Shown in pieces: positions 1 through 10,450 of a stretch of DNA of 29,125 nucleotides. Under the pieces are notes generated by a model, which was not told where the DNA came from, did no database searches, and worked only from the letters and a program-made list of their open reading frames with translations. Each line of letters begins with the position of its first letter. Position 1 is the stretch's first letter. A program made the position numbers and the translations under genes. Origin of the DNA: Pelargonium nanum (Eukaryota > Streptophyta > Magnoliopsida > Geraniales > Geraniaceae); contig JAYMTF010000852.1 of NCBI GenBank assembly GCA_036897485.1, positions 1-29,125 of the forward strand, given 5' to 3'.

Positions 1-106
1 CATGGACCGGTCATTACCGGTCCGGTCTTCGGTCCAAATAATAAGCAAAATCCGGGTCGGTCCGGTCCGGTCCGGGTTTGGACCGATGCCCAGCCCTACT
101 AGTAGA
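1..106 (-). mobile_element. Outer end of a hAT-like DNA transposon (cut by window edge)
   Basis: The first 98 bases are dense in GGTCC/GGACC and CCGG words and end in CCCAGCCCTA. Read on the minus strand the end is TAGGGCTGGGCATCGGTCC, the style of hAT terminal repeats. The next eight bases (CTAGTAGA, 99-106) would be one copy of the 8-bp target duplication that hAT elements make. The rest lies left of the window, so the pairing end and matching duplication cannot be checked. No transposase reading frame is visible here. Confidence 0.5.
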
Positions 107-1083
107 TTCATTCAATTTCGGCCTATTTGTTTTTGCAGTATTTCGTAGATTCATTGAATTGAAATAGGACCTTTGCTTTATCAAGAAAGAATTTTTTTGG
201 ATGATTATCAAGAGATCTCGCATACCCTTACAATGGTAGTCAAGCTTGACATGAAAAAAAGAAAGGAAAGAGTATGAATGGCTTGAATGAGACTTCATTC
301 GCGCTATATATCTTGGTCCGATATGATATCCCAAGCGTTGTGGCGCTAATCATGAAATGCATCCCCAACCCCACAGGAGGTCTCGTTTTGTTTGCGAATG
401 ATATAATGCTTCTGAGGAGAGAATGTTAGAACATCTAGACATGACAATTTTGATCTGAATCGGCGGACATCCTACCTGATCCGAGCAACTTTCGAGCTGA
501 ATATAGCAAATTCGCACAACTTTACACATTTTACATCTAAAATATATAATCTAACAGGATTCGAGACCCAAAATCCTTTCAGGTCGGATTTGAATTAACC
601 TTAAGAACTCAAACTAGATCCGATATGTAGAATTGAACCTTTACAATCACTTATATCTATGATCCTACTGCATATGGTGATTCGAACCCAAAACGTAATG
701 GTGTCTAAGTTGCGTAAGCAAACATTTCTAACTATTACATGACCCATTAAACTTGACTTGGTCTTCCTCTTACTCTTTCTTATCCTCTGTAAAAAATACA
801 AATAAACACCCGCCTGCCTATTCCAACAAATTATAGTTTCTGTCTAGTTTACGTGAAATGGACAGAAACATAAAACAATCAATACAATATTGTCCTACAA
901 TCGAAGAATAAAGACCAGTTCATAAAACTACAAACAAACCCAACACTGCAAAGCCGGCTGTGACAAAATCTCATTGCTTACCATTCTCCGATCCTTCTAA
1001 AACAAATCCAACCTAATCATATAAACCAACATCTCTCTTCTCTGTTTCTTTGCCAATTTAATTTCAATCTCTCACCAAAAGCC
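107..1083. other. Intergenic region and COBL7 promoter
   Basis: No convincing gene is present. Around 381-423 the plus strand reads like a short reverse-transcriptase scrap (LVLFANDIMLL, resembling the FADD box of LINE-type RT), too short to call an element. The last 70 bases before the COBL7 start hold a possible TATA box (ATATAAAC near 1019) and a pyrimidine-rich leader (CATCTCTCTTCTCTG), consistent with a short 5' UTR. Confidence 0.45.
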
Positions 1084-3813
1084 ATGAAAATGGCTAAATT
1101 CAATCCCCTTTTCACCATATTCTTCGTCTCCGTTTCACTTTATAATTACAGCGCTTTCGGTCAGTCCCAAGCTCCGGCTCCTTCCGACGCCGGCGCCGAC
1201 TGCAACGGTATATTCATCTCCTACCGTTTCTCCGACGGTCGGATCATCCATCCGATACAACCCACCAACCAACCGTACCGATTTGAGTCTACACTCACTG
1301 TTCGCAACAACGGTCTCGACGATTTAAAGGGGTGGCGGGTTTTTGTGGGATTTCAAAACGACGAAGTTTTGGTCTCTGCTTCGAACGCTGTCGTGGTCGG
1401 CGGGAGTTCCCTTCCGGCGCTTGTTGGGCACGGTGCCGTTTTTGCCGGGTTCCCGACGACGGACCTTAAGTCGGCGATTGAGACGGCCGGCGACACGGCC
1501 CAGATGGAGGCGGTGGTGGAGTTGGTGGGGACGCAGTTTAGAGTGAAGAGCCCTGATGCTCCTTTGCCGGCGAATATGACTCTTGCTAATGATGGCTACT
1601 TGTGTCCTCCTCAACCAAACAGAACTATAGGTACATATGTTTTTGCTCTTTGTTTTTGTTATGACTATAGTTACGTTCTTGAAATATAAAATTAAGGTAG
1701 TTTAACATAAATTCACCCTCGAATAGGCGGATAGATATTGGATGTATGGTGCTGACCAATTTTTTAAGATGAATATGAATGTCAGATCGTAAATAAGTAG
1801 TTTGAAATTATTTGAAGAGGGTGAGTGTCCCAAATTTCTAAAATACATTTACTTCTCGAAAGAATTATACACATAAAATCTAACAAAGTACACAAATTGC
1901 ATTAAGATGAACAATTAAAAAACTTTAACTCAAAATTCAAATAATTTTTTTGAAGCTTAGATGTCTGAAGAACAAAGAGACATGAACCGATCTGGTGTCA
2001 ACTCATGTCAACCTGCGTGCACATGAAATATTAAATTGACTCAAGTTTTGAATAAAATAATAACTTTTTTTCTTCTCGAAAGTTTGAATAAAGTAACAAT
2101 TTGATGTACGTATGTAATGGACTTCTTAATTCAAATTTTATTACACTACATTAATATAAACAACGTCTTATTTTGTCTCTTAACAATTTTGTTCCACCCT
2201 TCACCTCATAACTTAATAAACTTATGAAACAATTTATCTTATTCAACCTTCTTTTCAACTCGTACCAACTTTAGTAAATCTAAACTTTTGAATCATTGGC
2301 CGAGTGATTTAAGACTTGGATTCCATATTTGTAATCTCATGTTCGAATCACCTCGATAACTTTTTTTGCAGGGAGCAATGAGCTGCAAATGTGCTGCATA
2401 AAAGACGTAAACTTCAAATCAAACATCACAGTGGGCGACCAATTCTTGCCCCGACAACAAGGCGACTTGGTGATCATGTACGATGTTACAAGAATGTACG
2501 ACACAAACTACTTAGCACAGGTCACTCTCTCCAACCACAATCCTCTGGGCCGCATCGACAACTGGAAGCTCAGCTGGGAATGGATGCGCCAAGAATTCAT
2601 ATTCTCCATGAAAGGAGCTTATCCACAGCTCGTCGACACATCAGATTGTGTCTTCGGTCCTCAAGGTCAGTTCTATCAAGGCATGGACTTTGCTCAAGCC
2701 CTGAGCTGCGACAAGAGACCCACAATCCAAGACCTTCCTCCAACAATGGCCAACGATTCGGACCGCGGAAAGATCCCATTTTGCTGCAGAAATGGAACTC
2801 TAATACCTAATTCCATCGATCCCGACAAATCCGTTTCCATTTTCCAGATGCAAGTCTTCAAGATGCCACCGGATGTTAACAGAACCGAGGTCTTGCCTCC
2901 GCAGAATTGGGGCATTTCCGGGACGAATATGAACACAGATTACCAATGTGGGTCTCCGGCTCGAGTGAGTCCTAGCCAGTTCCCGGACCCGAGTGGCCTG
3001 CCTTCGTTTTCCTCGGCTTTCGCTTCGTGGCAAGTTGTTTGCAACAAAACCGAGCCCAAAACCTCGAAATGTTGTGTCTCGTTCTCTTCGTTCTTCAACG
3101 AGTCTGTGGTTCCTTGCAAGACTTGCGCGTGTGGATGTAGTGCTAATGTTGTGACCGATACTTGTAGTGTAACAGCTCCGGCGCTTCTTGAACGGCCTCA
3201 GGATCTTTTCGTGCCATTCGATAATAGGACCGAGAAGACTGTGGAGTGGAATAGGCTGCAGAGCAGGGCAGTGCCGGATCCACTGCCCTGCGGGGACAAC
3301 TGTGGAGTGAGCATTCACTGGCACTTGAACTCGGATTTTAAAGACGGGTGGTCCGCGAGGGTCACGTTGTTTAATTGGGGTGAGGTCGATTTCGCGGACT
3401 GGTTTGCTGCATTGCAGTTTGACAAAGCCGTTCCAGGGTTTGAAGCTGTGTACTCCTTTAATGGAACGGCTTTGTCCGTCCCCAATAACAATAACAACAA
3501 CAACAACAAAAACAACAATACATTAATAATGTATGGGCTTGAAGGCTCCAATTTTCTTCTTGGGGAAAAGGATGGGAAGAACCCGAAGAAAGATCCTCGG
3601 GTTCCTGGCATGCAGCAGTCGGTGATCTCGTTCAAGAAAAAGCCTACGCCGGGTATTGACGTGGCAGCGCGTGACGGGTTTCCCACAAAAGTGATCTTCA
3701 ATGGCATGGAGTGTTCGCTTCCCGAGATGGTTCCAAGCAATGCTCGTAAGATCGCTGCAATGACAAATGTTTTGGGCCTTTTGATTGCTCTAGTTTTCTT
3801 ATCAGTGCAGTGA
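1084..3813 (+). CDS. COBL7: COBRA-like protein 7-type GPI-anchored protein, two exons
   Basis: Exon 1 is 1084-1630 and exon 2 is 2372-3813; the 741-bp GT-AG intron splits a Gly codon (G/GG). The product is 662 aa, close to my recollection of about 661 aa for Arabidopsis COBL7. It has a signal peptide (about 1-26), an N-terminal carbohydrate-binding-like domain (about 37-180) typical of the longer COBL7/10 subgroup, and the COBRA domain from about residue 200. The CCVS box is at 416-419, followed by a Cys-rich TCACGC at 433-438. The C-terminal hydrophobic tail (about 645-662) is a typical GPI-anchor signal. Many NxS/T sites fit a secreted glycoprotein. COBRA proteins act at the plasma membrane and wall in cellulose deposition and oriented expansion; the exact role of this one is inferred. 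A second in-frame ATG lies two codons downstream. An Asn-rich run at about 554-565 is encoded by AAC repeats. Confidence 0.93.
2289..2360 (+). repeat. tRNA-derived SINE head in the COBL7 intron
   Basis: The end of the COBL7 intron carries a tRNA-like stretch: an A-box-like TGGCCGAGTGATTT at 2297-2310 and a B-box-like TGTTCGAATCA at 2340-2350, at tRNA spacing. The A-box side resembles a Leu-type tRNA. No acceptor stem can be folded, so it is not a working tRNA gene. It resembles the head of the fuller SINE at 28666-28812 (shared TTTAAG and TTGGATTC words). It ends only about 10-20 bases before the 3' splice site at 2371. Confidence 0.5.
3484..3522 (+). repeat. AAC trinucleotide repeat coding poly-Asn in COBL7
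   Basis: A run of mostly AAC/AAT codons in COBL7 exon 2 encodes eight Asn, one Lys, then three Asn. It sits where related proteins, as I recall them, have only a few residues (GKNN). Length polymorphism between individuals is likely. Confidence 0.8.
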
Positions 3814-4244
3814 TGCTCATATGTACTTATCATTCTTTAGAATTTTTTTTACATTTCTTTTGCTATTATGCTGTATTGGCACCAAATTACATGTTTGGTG
3901 ACATTTGTAGATTCAAGAATTTGATCAATTGTTCAAACATACTAGACGCTTACAAATACAGTCAAGATGATCAAGCTTCCGGGGCAAATGATTTATGAAC
4001 TATTCACTTAAATCAAATGTATTCCTGTAGCTATTTTTCGAATCAGATATCTGATTTAAGTGAATAGCTCATAAGATACATTTGACATTACCCTTTTTTG
4101 TTACGCTAAAAGGGAATTAAGAGCCGGAAAAACAGGAATCAATAACCCAACACAAATCAAAATGGTTACTATTCATGGGACTACTATTCACACATTAAGC
4201 TCCCAAAACATGAAAACAATCAAAATATAACTAGAAACACTTGA
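3814..4244. other. Convergent intergenic region with an inverted repeat
   Basis: This is the shared 3' region between COBL7 and the response regulator. It contains an imperfect inverted repeat: a left arm at about 3990-4018 (ATTTATGAACTATTCACTTA...) and a right arm at about 4048-4077 (GATTTAAGTGAATAGCTCAT...), with a loop of about 30 bases. It could be a small foldback element or a 3' end hairpin. No coding sequence is seen. Confidence 0.55.
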
Positions 4245-6076
4245 TCATGTCTCCTGAAAATAACCATTATCTACATTGTAGACACAGAGGTAGCCTTCAG
4301 AGTCTGAATCTTGCTGAGACACTCCTCCTACTCTTCCTTCCTGCAACAAATCATAACAACACTTTAAATTAATCGCTCTGATTCTTAAACAACTCGAGAT
4401 TCGACAAAATAAAACTTAAACAACTAACCTTTAAAAATGGTGCATACAAGTTTCCATTCATAGTAACATCATCAACTAAGAAATTGTTGTACTGTTCATG
4501 AGCAACAATGTTTCCTAGTTCTCTATTTTGGTCATAGACACTTCCTCCATAGCCATGAGGAGCACCAACATGCCTCCAAGACAGCTGATCAGTGTTCATG
4601 ACTTGGCCTTCTAGGAACATCTTTCTTGGCAATTCATGTCCAAAGATGTTGCTTGCATTGTAAGTTTGCCCTAAATTTTGAAAATGCATACCCTGTGGAG
4701 GCATCGGGACCGGTTGCTGTAGAAATGGTAGTAGTTGTTTCGATTCATACCCGAATTGTGTGTGAACATTAACTTGTCGCGATTGTGTCATCGTGGGATC
4801 GAGAAATGTCCTTTGTCCTTGGATCGCCACAGCGATATTGTTGTATGGAGGTTGAGCTGCTTGTAGGTCACACACAGCTGATGAGTGACAAGACTGCTCA
4901 AAACTGTTTGATTCTTTGCGACAAAGAAGGGGCGATGAGTTTTCAGACTGTTCCTGCAGTTCCACGTTTTTTCTCCGAACATAGAGGCGAAACTTCTGCA
5001 AGAAAACGACATTAGATTGATCTTGATTACTAATAAATCTATCTAACTCCAAACATTACAGGGGTGGGTTAGAGTAGGCATTAGCCCACCCTAGCTTGAT
5101 ATTGACTGTTTTGTTCAGTAGTATGCTCTTGTCTATTACCTGAAGATGGCTCGCGACATTCTCTCTAGTGAGATCAGAAACGCCCATTTGCTGCATACAT
5201 TCCAATATTTTCTTCGGAACAGCCTCTGCATAACAAAGTATCAGTCAAATTCCACACAACAAAACCGAATTTAGAGACAAACAAAAAGATGTGGCATTAC
5301 TTTCAACACCAAGTTGTTGCACAGCTTGGACAAACTTGTGATGAAGCTCGGGAGTCCAAATGATCCGCGGTTTCTTAGCTTTCGTTCCATACTCGTGATT
5401 AGCTTCCCCGTCTTCTTCCTCTTCCTCCTCCTCGTCCTCTTGTTTCTGTTCCTCGTCGCATCTTCTCTTCTTCAAGTTCTCATTACTCGGTCCACTGATC
5501 CGGGACATGTTATCAGCAAAATTAGATTGATTCACCAACACATTTTGCTTCCTCCTGAGGACATGTTGCCATATCACTCCAATTTGCTCAATACAAACTG
5601 GTTTAACCAGAAAATCGCACGCGCCATGAATCACACCCTTCATCACAGCCTCCACTCTATCATCTCCGGACATCACTAATTTAACATTTCACATGATCAG
5701 TGTTTCGTGTTCGTAGCTTAAAAAAAAAAAATTCAAGAACTTACTAACAACTGGTATGTCAGTTTCTGATGTAATGACTTCAAGTAACTTAAGTCCGTCA
5801 ATTTCCGGCATGTGCAAATCGCATAATATAATATCGAATCTGCTCTTATCCTCCCGGAGGATCGCCAACGCCTCCTCTCCTCGTTCGCATTTAGTCACTG
5901 AAATAAATCTAAATTAATAACCGAATACATAAATTTGTCTCGAGAACGAAAAAAAAAATACTAAATTTACCTTCGTAGTTGCAAGATTGTAGCATTTTTT
6001 CCAAAATGTGCAAAAACACTCTGTCATCATCCACAGCCAAAACTCTGAGACCCTTTGGAAACAAGTACTCACTCAT
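4245..6076 (-). CDS. Type-B two-component response regulator (ARR-B family), six exons
   Basis: Exons (complement): 5971-6076, 5745-5897, 5301-5675, 5140-5225, 4429-4995, 4245-4340. All introns are GT-AG and the frame stays open for 460 aa. The receiver domain (about 10-125) keeps the acidic pair D16/D17, phospho-acceptor D62 in LCDLHMPEIDG, S89 in MMSGDD and K111 in FLVKP. An acidic linker (about 159-175, nearly all Glu) precedes a GARP/Myb-like DNA-binding domain (about 188-248) ending in NVASHLQKFRLYVRR. Type-B regulators are nuclear transcription factors activated by His-Asp phosphorelay in cytokinin signalling. The C-terminal half is Gln/Asn/Pro-rich, as expected of an activation region. 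At 460 aa it is shorter than ARR1/ARR2-like members. The GARP domain appears to hold three extra residues between its last helices (CMQQMGVSD). The subgroup (ARR11/14-like or other) cannot be settled by eye. Confidence 0.92.
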
Positions 6077-7011
6077 GGCTGTTTTTTTAAAAAAACTTGA
6101 ATATTGTTAATGGCTTGAGCTTGAAGAAGATGAATCTGTGTAAATATGGAAATTTACTTGTTTTTTTTTCTTTTAAGTTAATTTATGGTAATTCTGTGAA
6201 TGCACTAGCTGTTCTTTAATGCTGTGCCAGCTAAGATTTTCCATAATAATTGACTAAACTGCTAAAACAATGGATCCTGTTGTGCTTTCTGTTGGGATTC
6301 ATGATACTGTGGTGAGGACATTCATGATGGTGCAATGTGTACGCACTATCTGAGTCGCTGATGGTACGAGAAATTGAGAAATGAGAATCATGGGGTTGTG
6401 GGGTGAGATCAGAGCCGTTGGTGAGTGGAGTGTAACGGAGTTACTGTGGGGGTGAGTGTAGGGGATCGAAACTTATGGAATCCCCAAGTCAAAGGCATGA
6501 GCAGTTGACGCAGTAACGCCATGAGTGAATCCATTTGGTACTTTGGTTCCACGAAACAAGAGACTGAGTCGTGTTTTGAGTGTTTAAATGTGTTTTGAAC
6601 ATATGAGAACAAGTCTTCAATTTTGCATTTCAAATTTGGATCAAATTACTCTTCAAGTTTCATATACCAGAAATTAGTTTTAGTTTTTCTTTTTTTTTTC
6701 TAATCTCAGCTACTTGGTATTTGAAAATTAAAAGAACTTGGTAGTCAAAATTTCGAAGAGAATTGACAGTAATTTATTTTAATCATACCATTGAAAAAAA
6801 ATTGTTGTGTATAATGACTGTTTACAACAACAAAAAATGAGGTCCAAGTTAGTATAATATGATTAATATTATTAATTATACTTTATAGACATCTCGAGCG
6901 AGTTTTTGTGTAAAGAATCCATAACGCTTTTATCCGATATTCAAAATATATAGTATGTGAGTTGCATGAATTTGAGGGTATGTATGTATTACTATTAATA
7001 TATAATATATA
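6077..7011. other. Intergenic region upstream of the response regulator
   Basis: AT-rich DNA holding the response regulator promoter and leader (just right of 6076, with a T/A-run leader). No other gene is supported. Reading frames at 6409-6633 lack codon bias, splice partners or any family resemblance. Confidence 0.5.
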
Positions 7012-7510
7012 TTTCATCCGTTTTAAAATAAGTGTTATGTTTTCATTATATTCTTATTTTAAAATAAATGTCATTTTTTTTTATCAAAGTTACTTTGATT
7101 TAAGATGAATGTGAATGGTGTCATGTTTGTGGAGGCTCCGGCAGTTAGAGAGACTCTTTGAGTGGGTTCTAACAAGAGATTGGCCGAGGTTGATCATTGA
7201 ATCTGACTCACCAGCAGTGATTCAGGCATTACAGGATAGAGGAGATGATTACAGTGCAAATTAGATACTAGTGATATATTAACATATGTAGAGCAGACAG
7301 AAGACTTAAAATATTTGTTTGTTCGAATGTCTGCGAACCAGACACCCTATGTGTGTTAATTAGGTTCTCGAATTCTTTGTCGAACTTAGTGTGGTGGATT
7401 AGTCTTCAATTATTAATACTTGTTTTGAGCTCAAAGAAAATACAGATATGACTCACTAACAATATTTCTATAATAAACTTATTTTTTCTTCATTTTTGAA
7501 ACGGAGGAAC
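7012..7510. mobile_element. Stowaway-like element with imperfect terminal inverted repeats
   Basis: The left end TTTCATCCGTTTTAAAAT (7012-7029) pairs with the right end ATTTTTGAAACGGAGGAAC (7492-7510). On the minus strand the right end reads GTTCCTCCGTTTCAAAAAT, so about 14 of 17 bases match. Both ends are flanked by TA (7010-7011 and 7511-7512), as Tc1/mariner-Stowaway elements make. The CTCCCTCCGTTY-style terminus is widespread in plants. Inside the left end a segment near 7021-7043 is partly repeated at about 7054-7080. At nearly 500 bp it is large for this class because it contains the RNase H scrap at 7130-7263. Confidence 0.55.
7130..7263 (+). pseudogene. RNase H-like (RVT_3 type) fragment inside the element
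   Basis: Two overlapping frames resemble the plant RNase H-like domain found at the end of many LINE polyproteins and in some host genes. VEAPAVRETL is followed in the next frame by WVLTRDWPRLIIESDSPAVI and QALQDRGDDYS. ESDS is the family's typical acidic motif. The frame changes at about 7160-7164 and the fragment stops at 7261, so it cannot make a full domain. Source (LINE or captured host gene) is undecided. Confidence 0.55.
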
Positions 7511-7512
7511 TA

Positions 7513-7947
7513 AATTAGTACTGCTAATTTCACTTACTTCACATCTATGTGGCCATCAACGCTATGGGATAGAGATTCTATTTTTAAGCAATTCAATTAA
7601 TTATTCACAATTTTTATGTATATAAACAAAAGTGAATCAAACAATTTTTTTTTTGGTGGGCTTCGCTAAAATACCACCAACTAAATATTAACATATGGAA
7701 TGGTAGCATAAGGGACACCAATAGAAATTAAAGAATCTTACACATTAACAAATTATACATCAATGAAGAGAATGGAAATGCAAATATTATCATATCAATT
7801 ATGGAACACTGGAATTTGTATTTTTAACTCTCATTCGCATCTCGGTAAGGAAATGAAGACAACTAATGACAAAGATGAACTATGTAATTACACTACAAAC
7901 ACTCGAAAATCTCTGGAATAATGAGTTAAGGTTGACCTTTCCGCGCA
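7513..7947. other. Intergenic region 3' of the syntaxin gene
   Basis: AT-rich DNA; the part from about 7860 to 7947 is probably the 3' UTR of the syntaxin gene. No gene or repeat was recognised. Confidence 0.4.
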
Positions 7948-10450
7948 TCAAAACAGTATCTCCTTCAAGATCAAAAGGACGAGCATGATAAAGCACATTA
8001 TAACCAGCACCGTTGCACACTGCACCAATCCCCCTTTTTTCTGCGATCTCTCTGCCTGCAATACCCAACATGACAGTGTAAAACAACAGTACATCGGTGT
8101 GACGAGAATAGCACCATTCACATGTATCAAACCATATTCCAAGAGTGATAGTTTATGCAAAAGACGGGTCACGGGTGTGCTCTCTCTCTCACACACACAA
8201 AGTGCAAACCTTTTGCAGCTGTTTTAAGCCCTCGTCGACTGATGTAGCAACATTTTGAATGTTGTAGTCTATCCGATCAACGATGGTGCCCTGCCAAAAG
8301 GTAACAACTTCAGCAGTCGCCCAAGAGTGTTAAATCTGTCTGTAATAATATAATAAAAAGATGTAGCTTTAACCTGGTCTATCACAAGAACTGACAGATC
8401 CTTCATGATTTGAGCAAGCTCATGTACTGATTCCACAACCTGCGTACAAGCAGATAATTTGGGTTATGAAGGAACAACTACAGGGGCAATCTTTAACAAT
8501 GTTCCCCTCCAATTACCTGATTGATCTCTCTTTCCCTTTCTGCGGTGATTAGCTCACTCTTCTTTAGCTTCCTTATTTGGTGCTCATCCAAACCCTGAAT
8601 TTGTTAAACATATCATACTTGTAACATCCTTCACAATAAAGGAAATCTTATAACTGCACATATTAAATGTCATAATCTGGATGGGACATAGGGTCCAGGA
8701 ACCTAATAAACAAAGAATTTGTTGAAAGAAAATAGGTTTCAACAGAAAAGAGATTGGTGCCAGAACGGATAATCAGTTTCTTGGTCAATAAAAACCAATA
8801 GGTCAACCGAACTTATGCAATTTTCTTAATCTTACATCAACATGGATTGTCTACTTATGTGTGAAGGACTGAAGGATAATAGATGCTTAGTTCCAGAAGT
8901 AGATGGTATTTGTGTCTAATAATCATAACAAAAAAAGGTAAACAGGCATACCATGTCACTAAATTCATCATCTTCCAATCTTGATTTACTCCCGTTCCAG
9001 TTCATCTCCAAATCAACCCCATCATGGCCCTACACCAAAATATATTTGAAGTGATGAATATAGCAGAAGCAACAGAAAAAACAACTCCTAAGCTATAAAG
9101 TGCGTATACAAGTATACAAAGTATTTTTCAATGGATTTTTACAGAGCTATTGACTACACAGTTCTTTATCAGAAGAAAATAAAATGCATAAACAAAATAA
9201 GTAGTAAATATAAAGACCTCTTTCTGTTGCTGTAGACGTTTCAAATACATTGATTGTTTTTTCCGGAGCTCAACAGAAAGATTCTGAAGGTCTGTTGCAA
9301 GAGAACGCTGTCAGGGTAATATTCAGAAGTAAGTCAATCTTTCAGAAAGTAGCATGAAGTATAAGCAGAAAACAATTGAAATGTTATGTTAAAAATGGTA
9401 TGATACTGCAGGTAACCATAGCTCATCAAGTAAACTTGGAAAATAGTATAACTACGAGTCTACCGACCAAATATTGCAATAACATAACACAATACTCACA
9501 AGAAAGAATCAATACTATGGAATGCCCTGAAACCTATACTTCATGAGAAGATTCATAGACTGACCATCAGTATACTAGTATCATACCTGTACGTTTTTTC
9601 TAACGTTTGAATCCTCAGAAGGTTCCTTAACAGAAAGCTCCTGCAGTCTCTTCTCGGATTTCTTAATCAATTGAGTAATATCTCGAGTAAGAGACTCGAT
9701 CATATGTTGGTCTTCCTTTCCATCCCCAAAGGATGGCATTAAAGCCTTGGCATGAGCTTTGACCAGCCCCGTCATTTTTACCCGAGCTTGTTGTATATTG
9801 TTAGTTATTTCTTCCGAGACATCCACCCAATCTGGTGGAAGGCCTATGGTAAATGCACCACTATTGCAACCAACAAACAATATATCAACTCAGAAATGTT
9901 AAAACTGTAAATGTAGTATGGAATACGGAATCACTAAACATAAACAAGTTCACGATTAACAGTATTTCTCCAAGTTATTTTTTAACAAAAATCCCTCTTA
10001 TAAGGTCCTAAACATGATCTTAGCAGAACATAAATTAACAATTCAAGAGCTAACAAAGAACTGAGTATATGCAAATCTGAAAACTTTATAATATATTCTT
10101 ATTTTGCACCATTCCATAACCATTGTTCAGATTCTTAGCATGCATGATTAAAAATATAAAAAACATGTATTGCATATAAATTGAAGCTAAAACTTGCAGT
10201 TCTCAGTTTCTCAGTAAGCAAACAAAAATAGAGAAGCAAAAGGAGAAAATTAGGGTTACTTGGAGCTGGAAGGACCAGGATCCTCCTCAGTACTGAGAGG
10301 AGCATAAGAAGAGTGATTGGATCGAAGAAGCGAGGAGCTGACCATCTCAATGACCGGACCGGACGTCGACGACGAAGAAAGAGGAGCACGAACGCTCTTA
10401 ATAGCGTCCCTGTGCTTCCTGAACATCGCAGTTCGATTTCTGGTAGCCAT
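7948..10450 (-). CDS. SYP4: Syntaxin of plants 4 group (SYP41/42/43-like, Tlg2 type), eight exons
   Basis: Exons (complement): 10260-10450, 9587-9860, 9218-9307, 8952-9029, 8517-8594, 8374-8439, 8210-8290, 7948-8055. All introns are GT-AG; the product is 321 aa, matching the roughly 320 aa of SYP41-43. The start MATRNRTAMFRKHRDA is the family's conserved N-terminus, comparable to the peptide by which Tlg2 syntaxins bind the SM protein VPS45. An N-terminal three-helix region follows. The Qa-SNARE motif spans about 230-286, with zero-layer Gln at 259 (VLVIDQGT), exactly the last codon of exon 6. The tail anchor is about 297-317, ending KEILF. These syntaxins sit at the trans-Golgi network/early endosome and serve secretion and vacuolar transport. 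Which of the three paralogues it matches best is not decided. Confidence 0.95.

Noticed and set aside
381-423. LINE reverse-transcriptase fragment
   Set aside because: Only about eleven residues resemble the FADD box, and the neighbouring sequence gives no other RT motif; too little to annotate.
1324-1614. Minus-strand frame opposite COBL7 exon 1
   Set aside because: Shadow of a GC-rich coding exon; the plus strand carries the conserved protein.
2289-2360. Functional tRNA-Leu gene in the COBL7 intron
   Set aside because: A and B boxes are recognisable, but no acceptor or anticodon stem pairs properly; a SINE head fits better.
8180-8202. CT/CA dinucleotide run in a syntaxin intron
   Set aside because: An ordinary short microsatellite with no sign of function.
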